This document shows, one piece after another, positions 26,968-39,806 of a stretch of 64,000 nt of DNA. The notes below the pieces were generated by a model. The model had not been told where the DNA came from. It saw only the letters and a program-made list of their open reading frames with translations, and searched no databases. This DNA comes from Panaeolus papilionaceus (taxonomy: Eukaryota; Basidiomycota; Agaricomycetes; Agaricales). The DNA is taken from the NCBI GenBank assembly GCA_015501605.1, contig JADNRZ010000009.1, positions 868,001 to 932,000 of the forward strand, in the 5' to 3' direction. The position numbers were made by a program, and so were the translations under genes. Position 1 is the first letter of the stretch; every line of letters begins with the position of its first letter.

Positions 26968-28266
26968 TCATACCAGGTCAGCTTTCTTTCGAATCTCTAT
27001 CCCTGGCGGTGCGCCCATGGCTGAAGAGTTGTACATAATCAACATAGCTTTCCCTGGAATGCAAGAGACACCTCACCATGTTTGATCCCGTCATACACCA
27101 AGAACTGGGATCCCACCAGACCAGCCGTCATTACCATCCTTGGACCCAGACCCACAAAAAGTCCCTTGAAACCTGCTTCCCTTGCTAGGCTTATCAATCG
27201 TGAGGACATTGAACCGGTGGGACCGTGTCCTTTGTTGATCTGGGACAACAGTGTGTCCGCAGGCTATTCAAGGCGTTAATAATGCGCCCGTCAGGGTGAA
27301 CATATATCAAAGACATACCTGACTCAAAATAGCAGCAGCGAAGCCAGCAACAATTCCACTCCCCAAAGTGATACTCAACTTCAAGGTATTCGACTCAGAT
27401 ACCTTCTGTAACGTTTCGCTGGACATGCTTCGGTAGATAAGTTCGTGACATAATTCGTTGACAGTGAACTGTCCAATCGCAAAAGGTATTTGCCTGATCT
27501 AATGTTAGAAAGGATACCCCAACGCATGGGATGAAAGTTTGACACTTACTTGCATAAAATGGGTAAAAAACCGGCATACATCTCCCTCAAACCACCTTCC
27601 CTGGCCAGCCGGGTGATGCCCGTCACCAGACCTGTGGCGTAGCCCTTCTGTGCTACTAATCTTATCCGTGTCGCCTCAAGGGGTGTTAGTAGAATATCAG
27701 CGAAAAATCTGGTCAATTTTTATTCAGCAACGTCCCTATTTTCAGTGTTGTCGCGGGGTGCTCACTCTGCGACACTCGCTGAGCCCAAGTATATGAGGGT
27801 TCGATGTCGAATGGCCGCCTCTTCGCTGCCAACCATTTCGACTGATTTCTTTTTCCAATATTCGTACCCTGAAAACTTAGCCCCTCCTTGAACAAGGTAG
27901 CCGACAGCAGTTGGACCAAATCCTGTCAGAAGTGTTCGAGGACCTTCTTGGCTGATAACTTGACGAACGCCAGACGCGAAGGATAGGCCCTTGAAGTTCG
28001 GGTCTATCTGTATACGTGTTTTGACGACATCGATGGCTGAGAAAATGGATTTCAGTCATAACCATGCTCTCAAAGTAGGCTTTTGACGTACGAGTGAGAG
28101 CTCCATGGCTCAACCTAGGACGAGGTAACGCGTCGAGTGAAGGGATAGTCAAGGGATCAAACTTACGTTGCGCAGAGACCTCCAGCAAGAAAGAAGGAAG
28201 TATAGTCCTGTCGGGTGAACTGTCTCGTTGAACCAGTGTGTGAGGGGGCAACTTTGGGTTCAGCCA
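26968..28266 (-). CDS. mitochondrial phosphate carrier (SLC25A3/Mir1 type)
   Basis: Inner-membrane carrier importing phosphate with protons (or against hydroxide) for ATP synthesis. The start MAEPKVAPSHTGSTRQF leads into the first repeat FFLAGGLCAT and TPIDVVKTRIQID, then GFGPTAVGYLVQGGAKFSGY. The second repeat has TPLEATRIRLVAQKGYATG and PFAIGQFTVNE, and the third GFAAAILSQPADTLLSQINK. These three P-x-[D/E]-x-x-[K/R]-like signatures define the carrier family, and the PADTLLS form of the third is typical of phosphate carriers. The protein ends EIRKKADLV. Several short introns occur, including one after the GIKH block. The Mir1/Pic2 distinction cannot be made with certainty from the sequence alone. 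All repeats look intact. Confidence 0.92.
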
Positions 28267-28834
28267 TTGACGTACGAAAGTGGGGCCTAATGTCGACTTC
28301 AATGGTCCTTTTGTGCAACCGCCAATCCGTCTATCGGCCACTTGATTTCCGTAGCCGACGGATTCTCCAATGACCTAGTGTCAGAAACGACATAACGTTG
28401 AGTAAGCTACCTCTATAGATAACTTTCAACAATACCCATATGAACACCGATTGTACATTACATTACATCATTCAGTCTTGGAGCCTTCTTGGTAAGCCTA
28501 TCACAGGCTGCACTATTTTTATCCAGGGTTAATATTATCAGTCACCGGGGTCGGGGAGGAAATATACTTGCAAACTTAGATGGGAATACCAGGTAGAACT
28601 AGAAGATAACGGAGATTTAACCCATAAACAATCATGGTCGTTAATAACACCTATGGTGGTTCTATTCAGAACAATTAAGCTGCGTACTAGGTCGTGGTAT
28701 GTTGTATGATAAGAACCTGCTGTGCGCAAATATTAATATGGATCCACTATAGAGGGTCAGATGTAGAGGCATCAGGCAGGAGAAACTTGGTATGTACAAG
28801 ATAAAAGGTGGCAGGGAAATAGTGTGTTGTGGTA
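28267..28834. other. upstream region of phosphate carrier, downstream of NSE2
   Basis: This 0.57 kb should contain the phosphate carrier promoter on the left and the NSE2 3' untranslated region on the right. Short open frames occur but none resembles a protein. No repeats or palindromes stood out. Confidence 0.5.
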
Positions 28835-30154
28835 TCAATCAATAACTTCCTCAGCGTCACTGTCCTGTTGTGCTGCTTCCTTGCGGCGGAGATAGGCCTT
28901 GGTCTTCTTCTCCAGAGCGGGGTCAGGGACGCAATCGCTCAACTTGAACTTCTTCGTGCAACCAGACGCAGGGCAATTGTAAAGTTTTCCAGAAACTTTG
29001 CACATGTCTTTGATAGCATCCGCTGAAAAGCTGTGCTTGCAAATCTTCCTACAAGTAGATGAATAACGGAGTTATACAATAATGAAGAGACGACTTACGA
29101 AGTGACAGGGTTTGTGAGAGGGACAAGCGTCAAAGGACAAGTAAAGTTCTGGACGACCCCTCCGATTTCGAGGTCGTCGTCGTCGTCAGAATCATCGCCA
29201 TCCTCTGCAAATAATTCAGGAATGTGTAGTTTAGCGGTAATAATAATAATAATAATAATGACCTTTCGTGATCAATTCTGTAAGTGGGGGCATGGGATCT
29301 TCTGGGTGGTGTACTTCCTGTGAGTTTATAAACTAAGTTGAGAAAGACGAAATCAATTGAGACTCAACCAACCCAAATGCCAGTTTGGAAGTCGATATAC
29401 TTGTCGTTACGAGCATATTTTTGTCGCGTGGTTTTAACCAGCCATTGTTCGTGCTTTTCACCAACAACTCGTTCGTACCGTTCAATGATGTCGGTCTGCG
29501 CAGAGGACGAATGCATGAGAAAACGGAAAAAAAAAGGAAATTAGATGGGAATGACGCACAACTTCAACCCCTGTGGCGATTTGTTGGTGGATGGCCTTAA
29601 GGGCATCTGAATGTGAGGTCATCTCTGCGTTGAGGCTGAGAAATTCTTTCATCTTTCCGTCCAATTTTTTTAGGCGCTAAGTGAATGATTAATTGAGGGA
29701 CAAAAAAGACACAAAAACCACTTCGTACATTTGATTCAGTGGTATCTTGCTCCCCTGCTTCAGCATATGCGACTGCAATATCTTTGAAAAGGTCAGACCG
29801 CTGTTCGATCGTGTTTACCATGCGTTCCCAATCGCCAGCTATAGCCCTTAGCTTGTGACCATCGTCGCGTCTCAAAGGTTGGTCCTCGAAATTGGATACG
29901 TCGATCCTTTCATTGTCATCTTCATCGTCGTCGTCATCTCCTGCTGGGTTTTCTTCTGCGGGTTCGTTCGTAGGTTCGGCTCTTTGCTTCCCTTTACCTC
30001 GTTTTTCCTGCTTTACGTTGCTGCGACGCGTACGACCGTCATCTGACACATCTTCCATTGCATCATTTGCTTGCGTCGGTCGTGAATTTTCAATATCCTC
30101 AGAATTTGGTCTACGGCCGTTTGTTTTACGACGCGAGGAAGTTGCTACGGGCAT
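28835..30154 (-). CDS. nse2: NSE2/MMS21-like SUMO E3 ligase of the SMC5/6 complex
   Basis: SP-RING SUMO ligase that works with SMC5/6 in DNA repair, replication-fork stability and meiosis. The start [15 protein letters not shown] leads a basic and then highly acidic disordered region ([16 protein letters not shown]). A helical part follows ([34 protein letters not shown] and [14 protein letters not shown]), which would pack on the SMC5 coiled coil. The C-terminal SP-RING reads [16 protein letters not shown], then [25 protein letters not shown] and LSDCVPD, giving the Cys-His-Cys-Cys zinc ligands. The last residues are DSDAEEVID. There are several short introns, one containing a TAA repeat. 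The gene is divergent from the uS12m gene with only 170 bases between start codons. Confidence 0.88.
29238..29259. repeat. (TAA)n microsatellite inside an NSE2 intron
   Basis: About seven uninterrupted TAA units lie in a short intron of the NSE2 gene, between the donor after the LITKG codons and the acceptor before the acidic EDGDDSDDD exon. It is a candidate length-variable marker. No function is implied. Confidence 0.85.
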
Positions 30155-30324
30155 TGTTGCTTCGAGAATGAAAAGAATGAAAGGGGAAAGCAATAAACCT
30201 CATTACAGGAGGACGCGACTTGAGTGTTTGGCAAAAATGTGTTGAACAAATAAAGGGAACTGTACTGAACCCCGACTTTGATTTTAGCACCACACAAGTT
30301 TCTCCGTTGCAGTGTCTGTTCACG
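30155..30324. promoter_or_regulatory. bidirectional promoter between NSE2 and uS12m genes
   Basis: The two start codons point away from each other with 170 bases between them, so both promoters and leaders must fit here or overlap the coding regions. I did not find a clear TATA box. Co-regulation is possible but not shown by the sequence. Confidence 0.55.
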
Positions 30325-30956
30325 ATGCTGTCTTTATTCAGGAATCTCGCTCATATACCTTCTCTAAGGAATACAACCTGTGTTTCATCCAAAATTTTAC
30401 AGGCATACCCTTCAACTCTTCCCTTCCAACAATGTCGTTCTTTCCACCCAACATCTTCCGCACTCAGGACTATTAACCAGTCAATTCGCGCAAAGAGGGT
30501 CCCCAAAAAGCAGGAGCATTCAAAGTCACCCCTTCTTGAGAATTGTCCTCAAAGAAAAGGAGTCGTTACGCGTCTTATTATTGCGACCCCAAAGAAACCC
30601 AATTCTGCTAAGCGCAAAGTCGCTCGTGTCAAGTTGACCACCGGCAAATCCCTCATGGCCTACATCCAGGGAGAGGGCCACAATCTGCAGGAACACAGTG
30701 TGGTTCTGGTGCGTGGAGGTCGTACAAAGGATCTTCCTGGTGTCGGGTTAGTGACATTCTTTGTTGTGCTCGTTTAATGTTCTAACATATGTTCTCATCC
30801 AGTTACAAGTTGGTTCGCGGAGCTTTGGACTTCGCAGGTGTTGTTAACCGTGCGACATCACGCAGTAGATATGGGTATGTATATTCTCTATCACTCAGGG
30901 TATATACCAATTATTAACCGTCCTTCCGCAGTGTCAAGAAACCCAAGAGAAAGTAA
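30325..30956 (+). CDS. mitochondrial small ribosomal subunit protein uS12m
   Basis: Nuclear gene for the mitochondrial form of ribosomal protein S12, part of the decoding centre. The first about 60 residues ([16 protein letters not shown] and a segment with [16 protein letters not shown]) are Arg/Ser-rich and look like a mitochondrial presequence. The S12 core follows: [57 protein letters not shown] and [19 protein letters not shown]. Two introns interrupt it, the first after CCTGGTGTCGG and the second after the SRSRYG codons; the last exon encodes VKKPKRK and a stop at 30954-30956. The start at 30325 was chosen because upstream in-frame sequence has no presequence character. It is tail to tail with the Spo71-like gene, 75 bases apart. 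Confidence 0.93.
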
Positions 30957-31031
30957 ACTACCTGTGACCGCTAATGCCCCACCCATAATTTACAATTTAA
31001 GCCCGCAATTTATCCAGATTGTGATTGTTAG

Positions 31032-34000
31032 TTATCCAAGTTTCATAAGGCCGCCCGCGTCCCTCATTTTTTCTTCTCGTTCTTTCTGAGCCCTTGCTAC
31101 TTTTTCTATCTCTGAGTTAAGGGCCCAACACCAAGCGTCACGCTCAATCTTGCTCCTTGTTTTGAAAACTAGTAGCTTGTGCTTCGCGGAAAGAGCTGGA
31201 ATCGACTTGGAACTGACAGGTGCCACAGTAGGGTCCTGGTCCGCATGAACCATTTGTGGGAATGGTCGATACCATACCATGAACAGCATATCCTCGTCCC
31301 TGTCGTCCGTCTCTAAACCGTCCTGATATCGGCGAGGGGCTCGATCCGCATTGGGTTTGAATTGTCCCTGAGGTAGGATTTGGGCAGCAAAATAACCAGA
31401 GATAACGTAGGCGTCCACCAGGCTGATCTTTTTCCGGAAAGCGGGGTAAAAGTATGAACTGGGTCCAACATTGAAACGGACAAGATGACCAGCAACAAGG
31501 AAAAGTTGCACCAATCTAAAGGAAAGACGAGTTATTCGGAGGAATGTTATAGAACGAAGAAAGGCAATTACTTGTATTGGCCACGAAGGCCTTTCCTCAT
31601 GTAAATTCGACTTCCTTTCACGATTGGATTACAGCCTTCCAAAATACACCAATTGTATAGATTGTCCATAGCTGCGAAATGTGCCGATGGGTCCAATGGT
31701 GCCTCAGGAGCCAACTCGTGCTGATCTTGACATACTCGTGTTTGTGGAGTCAACCGGGGACGCTGCGACTGCGCCAACTCAATTTCTTGCTTTGCATCAA
31801 TGCGGTGTCTCTGCTTCCAATACAGGACAAGATCCCGCAGACGTTCGATCCATTCAATGGCCAGAGTGCAAGAATGGGTCTTGAAAGGTGATGTCATTTA
31901 AGGAACTTGTGGTCTCGAACGCGCAGCAGCCAACGTACCTCAAATCGAATAATATGCCCGTTGTTGAGCAGGAGTTCAAACGACCGTCTCATCCTTAATC
32001 TCGCTCGATCGCCACCGGGCTTGGTCAAGCCAACCTCTCCTTCCTCATCCATCAAGTCGTCCGGAGATCTTTCTTCTGTAGTTTGCCATGTTGACATCCA
32101 CGCGTCATTGTTCTGATCTTCCCGTACTGTGTGGACATGAGTAGGTACCAGCTGGAAGGCTCGTCGAACGAGAACGATCATCCTGAGATCGCATACGTTC
32201 GTTGCCGCCATGACTTGATTGGTTCCGCGTCTTATTTCTGTGTGCCGCAGGTCAGAATCAGTATCGATACTTATTGAGGCAGCAAGGCCAGGTGGAAGGG
32301 GTGGGAAGGCAGACGCAGTGGGGAGGGCAAAGAGATATCCATTATGGGTTGTCAGATAAACTTGCTGTTTCGTCTGCGTGTTTGGCCGGATGCGTTCAAG
32401 ATAACCTTCAATGGCTGGAGGCTCGTTCATTCGAATTCCATCCTTGAGGTGGATGTGGTTCAGAGCATGCTGGGCGATGCGAATATCCAATACCGGCTGC
32501 TTCAACGACTGCACGATAACCGATGAGAACAAGTGACTGTAATCTTACAAGGGTTGCGCATACCTGTCGGAAGGCAAGCCCGCACAATACAGCCCAATCC
32601 CTGTAATTCCCGAATATGTCATGTTCCAGCCATATCCAATCCACACTATCGTCGACGCGCCATGCTATCTGGAGCGATCGACCACCCGTAAGTTCCCTTT
32701 CTACAAGAATATTCCAGTCCGGAATGGTACGTAGAGATTCCAGACACAGCTCAATTAAATTCTTCCGCGTGAATGTGCGATAGAGGTCTCCTACGTCCGT
32801 ACTTTGTTGTTCAGGCGGTATATCGACGGTGACGCGTGTATTCATCCGGGGGTTGTGAATATTGATGAAGGACGGAATTTGACCACCCATGTGTCTCCTG
32901 GAAGACAATGAACATCCATGGCACTTGAAAGCGGAGATACGCGTACCATAACTGCCATGCCCAGTCATATGCCCTGGAACGACATTTCAACTTGAAAATG
33001 AAGATGTTGGTCCCGTCCTTATCGCGACTGAAGATCCATCGGGATGTTGCTGTATTGAGAGTCGCCTTGGTTGGTGCACAGGTAATGCAGAACGTCAAAT
33101 CAACAAAGGAATAAAGACTGAATTTCGTGCGCGATCCTCTCAAGGGAATGACATAGGATAAGTGCTTATGACCTGTAAGCCACTCCTTGCCTGGAGTAAG
33201 CTGCCAGAATGTATGTTATCCCATATATTTCCGAAGTAAAAGAGCTTTACACACGTGATCACGATAGATTTCCAGACCATCTCGCCTCCAGGCCACTAGA
33301 AACTCGCCCCAATCCTCATACTGGAGGTCTCTGGTGGTCCGGTTGATAGACTCGTCAAACTTGGTAAACCCTTCCAGTCCAGAGTAAGCTACCCTAACCA
33401 GCATTCTGTCTATCGGGAGAATCAAAATCACAGTACATATGTCGTAACGTAAGAGAACCTACCTCTCAAAACTACATCTCCCCAACGGAGATCGGATGCT
33501 GGAGGTTCTGTGGAAGTCGTAGCAGCGAGACTGGTGTTTGGGTCGACCGTGTCCTCATTTCTCCCTAGAACCTCTTCGACAGGAAGAGGTTGAGGTGTCT
33601 GAATGTTGGATAGCGAATCATCGGCATAGTGCACCATTCTCGCTTTACCCTTTCCTTCAGGAGAAAGTGCAAAGCCCATTTGAGTAGATGACCTGGATAT
33701 TCCAGGGATACCTCTCGCCTCTGTGATCACGTCGAAGGTGGCCGATCGCTTCATCTTCACGGGAGCATCACTATGTTGAGAAGAAACAGCATCAGCCTGG
33801 TTCCTAGCTAGTACGGCGTCTGATGAGAGCGGGGAAGTAGTTTGGTGGGGCAAACCCAAAACGGAGATAGTGTTGGGCTCTGGCTTTGAGATTGTAACTG
33901 TCGGCGTAAAGTGTGAGGGGGCGGAGAAGTAAGTCTCTTGTCCAGAAGATTGGGCAATAGACGGGGATATGTGGTTTCCGCGGATTGCTTTTGCGTTATC

Positions 34001-34555
34001 ACCTTTGGATGTGGTTCCAGAATGAATAGATCTGGTCATGAGGTGCCCCTTTTCTTCCAGAATATTGACACCCATGAGATTCCCAACCTCGAAACTTGTA
34101 CCGAACCATTGACCACCTGTGGTGACACTACTAGGAGTCTCGCGTTGCAAACGATGATACCGTTGACTCCATAGTTGACCCCATTCACTTTTCTTCCAAC
34201 GTTCAACTACCTCATCAACGAGAGGCTGTTCTTCGTCGTCTGCCCAATCCTCGGCTTTCCCTCCATCGTGAACGAAGAAACGTTTAGCATGGTCTTTGAC
34301 AATCCTGGTGACCTCCTCGCTTTTGTCAGGGTTTTGAACCTTCTGATTGCTGTCGGCGTCCAGACTCAGAGAGAATACGCTCCCTAGAGTTAGTTTATTG
34401 GTCTTCTTTGGCCGTGCTTCGTTGTTGGAAATCACCCTCTCGGGCATTGACCCAATGAAGAAGCGTTTAACAACATTATTATGCGCGTGTCCATCATGCG
34501 ACGATTCTGCGCGCGATGGATCTGGATTGTCGAAGTTTGAGGCAACAATGGCCAT
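31032..34555 (-). CDS. large PH-domain protein, Spo71/Mug56-like
   Basis: A long gene with several introns. The N-terminal part from MAIVASNFDNPDPSR is mostly disordered and Ser/Pro-rich, with a conserved-looking block (VKDHAKRFFVHDGGKAEDWA and LWSQRYHRLQRET). Later segments include GLEGFTKFDESINRTTRDLQ, WILAWRRDGLEIYRDH-like sequence near 33300, and NLIELCLESLRTIPDWNILV near 32740. A PH domain starts about 32430 (PPAIEGYLERIRPNTQTKQQ, then VYLTTHNGYLFALP). A second PH-like region spans about 31500-31060 (SSYFYPAFRKKISLVDAY to RDAWCWALNSEIEK). This layout of a long leader plus tandem PH domains matches fungal Spo71/Mug56 proteins, which act in forespore membrane shaping at meiosis. The family name is my inference from domain order; PH domains themselves are clear. 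It ends AGGLMKLG. Confidence 0.6.
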
Positions 34556-35130
34556 CCCACGTGTGAGGTGATGTCAACCAGAAGTACAGCAAAGGTGAAC
34601 TCAGCGAAGGGGTATGTAATAATAAGAGTGACAGTCCAAACCTTGAAGCACCCCACACCGGATGATGGTGATATGTCCAAAAATAGCACACACCCACACA
34701 CAGACACACATTTCACATAATGACGCAGAGGTACAGCAGCAATCCTCCCTTCCTCACCCTTCTCTCTACGTATATTTCCTATTCACATAACTGATGGAGG
34801 TTTCATGAGAGGAACTTGCTCTCAGGATCTTGGAAGATTTCAGGCAATGATCATGGCGATAACCTCAGGCTTTCCCAGAGATTGGCTATGAACATGTATG
34901 TGTTGCAAGCCAAGGAAACCTCTCCATGACCTGATATCGAACAACCAATAAATAATTAGACCGTCCAACATATTGAACAGCATGCTAATTAATGTACAGA
35001 AGGACATTACAAACACGATATGCATCACACAAGCAGAGAAGGGGTAAGCAATTATGAGGGCATAAATGTTTGATTCCTGAAGTGATCCAAGTCTATGAAT
35101 AAAATAAAAATGGAATGGTTAGGATAAAGT
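34556..35130. other. intergenic region between Spo71-like gene and alternative oxidase
   Basis: Both neighbours are on the minus strand, so this stretch carries the 3' flank of the alternative oxidase and the promoter of the Spo71-like gene. A short ACAC-rich run lies near 34690-34705. No gene is visible. Confidence 0.5.
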
Positions 35131-36821
35131 TCAGCTTTGCGCATTGGTTTGACTGTGGCGCAACATGTCATGCGATTGTTTCACGTAGTCCTCTGATTCC
35201 AAGCGGTCGAACCTGAGAAATATATTAGCAGAGAATGAAAATGTGATTTATCCATCACTTACTCGATTTTGGTACCCTTGACGTGCATATCAGGCTCGCG
35301 AAGGGCAAATGGATTGACATCAGTGGCAGGATTGAGGTTAGCCAAGCTGTGGTTGACGAATCGATGGGTCGTCTCGTCAGACCTGACAGCGTAGAGAACG
35401 TCAAGGAGTTTGGCATCAGGATTCAAACGCCAGTAATCAATCGAGATTTCTGGAGCGGGCTCGTTGGTCCTAACGGACAAATGACGATGAGTGGGGTGCT
35501 ACAACTTGATGCATAATCATAGACATACCACTCTGGAATCTTTCCTGATTCAAGATCTTCGATGCAACGAGTGCTGCAAGGGTCAAGATTTCTTTAATAC
35601 TGAAACGACAACAGAAATTGAAGACGGACTCACTATGTTGTAACCGCCTCCTCCTCGAGGTAACCAACAAACCGATGGCAGGATTTTGGGGAAATGAGAT
35701 ATGATAAGACTGTCAGCGGTGTAAGAAAATAGACTCGCGAAATATTCTTGATATCATATGACTCACAGAAGAGGTTATAAAACACGCCTTGAGCACCTAA
35801 TACCACCGCACGGAACAAAATGGAAGGTCGTTGGAGGGTCATGAATGTCATCAGGTGCATCCTTTCGTTTTCGGCTTCCTCAAGGCAGGTGTGGATCCTG
35901 GACACTCGTTAACTTTAAGAATATGACTCTAGAATAAAGTAGTCGTACCATCCACTATCTCTTCTCTGTTTCACAATCGCGCGTCAATTACTTCTGCAGA
36001 TGATATAAAAAGAGCTCAAGGTGATATTACCATCAATCGGAGGCTGGTTAGATGCCTGAGGGTGGCAGCTACCATGCCAGGCACTCCAGCAATGCTCTCC
36101 AAAAACAGAATTCGCTGTAAAGAACTGTTGGAGACAATTTTAAGAGTTAAAATTTAGTCAGCGTACCATAAGCCATTGCTTCGGGCTGAGAGCATGACCC
36201 GACTTTCGAAGCTCCTCGACAGTCATTCCAGGCTCAGGGGGGCCAGTGGGGTGTTTGTACCCTGAAACAATATCGAATGTCCTTCGAGCAATTCTGACAA
36301 GTGCATAGGCAACCTTGTCCGTTACGGTCTTCGGGTTTCGATGAATAACCTATCAGCCAGGTTTAGCGCTCGCGAGTTAGAATCGGTCGAAACGAATAAT
36401 AGTACAAACCTCGACAGCCTTCAATTCACTCGGGGAATAGACAGGGTGGAATAATACCCAGTCACCACGAACCATGTCAGGGACAGTAGACACGGCGTCA
36501 GGTCGGGTGAGATGGGGGGTAAGCTCAGAAGAAGAACCTGGCATCTCTTCTGCAGGGAACCGTGAGATCAACTGTGATAAGCTATGAACACCGAAACCAG
36601 TACTTACGCTTATGAGGAGATGTAGCTTCTTTATGGGATTCCTTTGCGGTAAGTCTGTCATTATGCAGAATGTTGGATGTAGACAGTAGACGGCTTCCCC
36701 GCAACCCTACGATGGATAACACGATGCAGGGTCGAATAACCGAACCTGTGATGGCATGATGTAGCGCTGGTTGTCGAAGCACCGAAGAGGTGGTCGACTT
36801 GACGAGAGAGGTCCCCAACAT
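35131..36821 (-). CDS. aox1: alternative oxidase, mitochondrial
   Basis: Di-iron ubiquinol oxidase on the matrix side of the inner membrane; it bypasses complexes III and IV and limits radical formation. The presequence from [18 protein letters not shown] is Ser/Arg-rich. The gate region has [20 protein letters not shown], then [19 protein letters not shown]. The four-helix core has all iron ligands: [47 protein letters not shown] and [20 protein letters not shown]. The C-terminus ends [14 protein letters not shown]. At least five short introns are present; joining across the first gives [14 protein letters not shown]. In-frame bases about 36704-36742 look like a possible small intron within the presequence. 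In the third ligand block Ala-Asp-Glu-Ala-His is replaced by Ser-Asp-Glu-Thr-Thr-His, keeping Glu and His. Fungal AOX genes are commonly induced when the cytochrome path is blocked. Confidence 0.93.
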
Positions 36822-38868
36822 GTTAGCTAAGAAGGTTTAAGGGAGAAAATCAATGATAAGATGGAGAACGGGCTGTGGCGCTTTTGAATGGGCTTTAATG
36901 TTGCGCCTTTGTTGGAGATACTCTTTATAGTGTTCTGCGCTCCGATCATTTCCGGACTACGAGTCATCCAACCCGACCTCTACCGATTACAGCATTATTG
37001 AAGTTGTTCCGGTACTACGATGGAGACGCAAGACGTAAATGATACATGGCGGGCGTCCACCTTCGTCCGCTGCACTATCACAAGTGCGTAGCACTATCGA
37101 TGGGCTAACCGATGATTCCCTCAACGGTCATTGGCTGTCGTTCCCCTGTCTAAATTCATTCACTTGGAAAAGCTAAATAATGTGAGAGTATATGACATAA
37201 TGATCATCTCAAGGACACATGACCATATTGGTAACAAGGGCCAGTGATCATGACATTGACAATTCAGAATCACAGGGCGACTTGAAAGTAGGCCCGACTT
37301 CGTAGACCTTCAACTTCTTGGCGATACATAATTGGTCGAATGGTCGGCCTTACAGGAACTGGTAAACCCGAAACGGGCGCATTAAACTGACCTTTACAGC
37401 TGCTAGAATAAGAAAACAAATTATTACGGTCGGTTTGATACATGCCACCTTCGAGCTTGCTTCGAGCGACTTTCAAATGACGATACACATTGACAACGCA
37501 CCTGAACATCAGTTTTGCAAACCAAAACACGCGTGAATTAAGTACATGCGGCTCATATAAATAGAGCGGAAATATGTCATACCCAATGATCACATTCTGG
37601 GGTTGTAGTTAGGCACACGCTTTTCATTAATTTTAGCCATCGGGAACATCCCTTCGATGAGCACAGCTCTAGATAACCAATAACCTTCGACATCTCGAGT
37701 ACAGGCCATGCGGGTGGCGGTTCATCACGCATTTCCTCTCGTAAGGTTGCGCAGCAGGGACTTTCACCTATCGATAGACAGTCTTGTAGGTCCTCGAGAT
37801 CATAAAGCTACCACATTGATCCCATCAATTACCCGCCACATTCGATTCCTGGATAATATGCGGGATTATGTTGACTGCTTCGCCCTAACATGTCTGCTGA
37901 GACTGCTCAAGCATAACATCTGTGTTATTCAACCATGAGTGTTGCCGACCGAAGCTGCATCTTATGTGCCCGGTATTATCATTATGTAGTTACATGCCAT
38001 CAAACACCTTATCAAAGCGTTGGAGCTGTACTGTTTGTGATTGGAGTGCGTCATGGTATCATTCCTTGCGGTTTATAGCAAGAGTTGAGACCATCAGGTG
38101 GTGTTTGCTTTACTGCAAGCTTGGAGGTCGGGTACCTTCCGATCTTATGAGGTCATTCCTTAGATTATTACGAGAACAATGATTTCGAGCTGACAGCTGG
38201 TGTAAGCATCGAGCTCGAGGTACATCACCTGTAAGTTTAACAATCAATTTTTCCAACTGTTTGCACTTCGATTTCCCTGGATTACCGTGTATGTTCTACT
38301 CATACCCGCACTACGGACTCGCTATGTAATGGAGCCTTATTGATCCCGTAACACGAGCCCAAAGAAGGCTGGCCTCACGTAGTGTCTCGCTTCACCGACG
38401 TGAGTAAGCTAAATAACTGTAGGTACTAGGTTTTCTCCAGGCTGAAACATTAGAGCAGACAATGGTAAATGAAGCCAAAATCTCCAGCCATTGGGTATGT
38501 AATTAAGTTCGTCCCAAAATCACACGGTCCGGACAAACTATCGGGGTCGCTACCGCCCATATGACCAGCTTAGAAGTCGCTAACAGGGCCCCAAAACGTT
38601 TGCGTTTCCGACTCTTGCGGCCGAGGGTATTTTTACGCACATACAAAACAGTAAATGCAATTCCTATATGCAACAGATTCCTCACCGCCGATGTGACGAT
38701 CTTTGGATGTCGATGGTTTAGTGATCATAGGGTACTGATGCTGTCATGCTTCCCCAAATTCGTCATCCCATCAACGGTCCTCGCGAGACCCAAGCTATTG
38801 TAAATCTGTAAAATAATTACAAAATAGCTAGACATAACGTTTCGGCTTTCGTATGAGCATAATATTTG
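36822..38868. other. gene-poor region, left part
   Basis: This begins with the alternative oxidase promoter and continues without any frame I can assign. A 107-codon minus-strand frame at 37270-37593 has no recognisable motifs. Base composition is mixed and no terminal repeats were found by eye. Confidence 0.4.
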
Positions 38869-39400
38869 CTAAGGTGTGTTATGACATATTGTAATTTCTA
38901 TAGAATAAACGGCGGAACTAACCTTCAAGCAAAACATGTTGTGTATTCTGCCAGCCATTCTAACATGGTGGATCGGGATGGCATACAGTGACGACCCGAT
39001 ATATGTGCAGCACATAGTGGAAATGTTCCTATCACGCAGCAAGGAGAGATTCGAACGTGATGAAACCATCTCAGCGGCTCTCCCTCCAGCAATCAGGTCC
39101 GTTATCACATACTTCAGCCCGCTCCTCTTCAGCGGATATCGACGCGCGGTCCACAGAATGTCTTGATACACACTTCAGCTCCTGGAAATACGGCCCCAGT
39201 AAGCAGGATGCGACGGCTTCATATCAGTGTCGGTTGTCTCGAACGCTTGAAGTGAAAAAGTTCCATCAGGTCTTTCCAGTGGTTGGCACGATCTGGAAAT
39301 CGGACTCGGGCTCATGTCTGTCGTAGATATCGATAAAATCATAACCTGCCCTATGCGGATGGACATCGTATGGCGGATCTAGGTTTGGAAATAGAAGGGT
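38869..39400 (-). other. coding-like fragments, unrecognised (minus strand)
   Basis: Three neighbouring minus-strand stretches read like protein: PPYDVHPHRAGYDFIDIYDR at about 39380-39310, an overlapping frame with FETTDTDMKPSHPAYWGRIS at about 39240-39180, and SGLKYVITDLIAGGRAAEMV at about 39120-39060. They could be exons of one gene or a decayed copy. I could not join them with canonical splice sites to a start and stop, and I recognise no family. Confidence 0.2.
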
Positions 39401-39806
39401 TCATTCAAATTTCCAACTTTCGGTCCAAGTAGTAGGAGACCCCTTTGTAGGGTCGATTATCGTCACTGATATTTTACAATCTATTTTCCATGACGTCGAT
39501 AGTCTGCACTAGCAAGTGTAAGATATTATACATAATGAATACACCTGTGATTAAGACACACTTTTGCGATGTGATCCTCAATGGAACATTGGGTACACAT
39601 GCGCACCAATACCGGTCACGATTCAATGGAAAGAAGTGGAAATGATAATGTGAGAGCAAGATAATCAGTGTGATGCGAGAATGTGCTCGATCGGTTTATA
39701 ATTATAACCCAGGTTCAAACAAATGTGAAGTTATTACAGCTTCAAAGTACCAAAGTCTACCCTCCGAGCCTTACGAGAATGTAATAGGATGACCTTTAGC
39801 TTTTCT

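Noticed and set aside
29892..30245. 117-codon plus-strand frame with a long serine run over NSE2.
   Set aside because: It is the reverse-strand shadow of the acidic Asp-rich region of NSE2.
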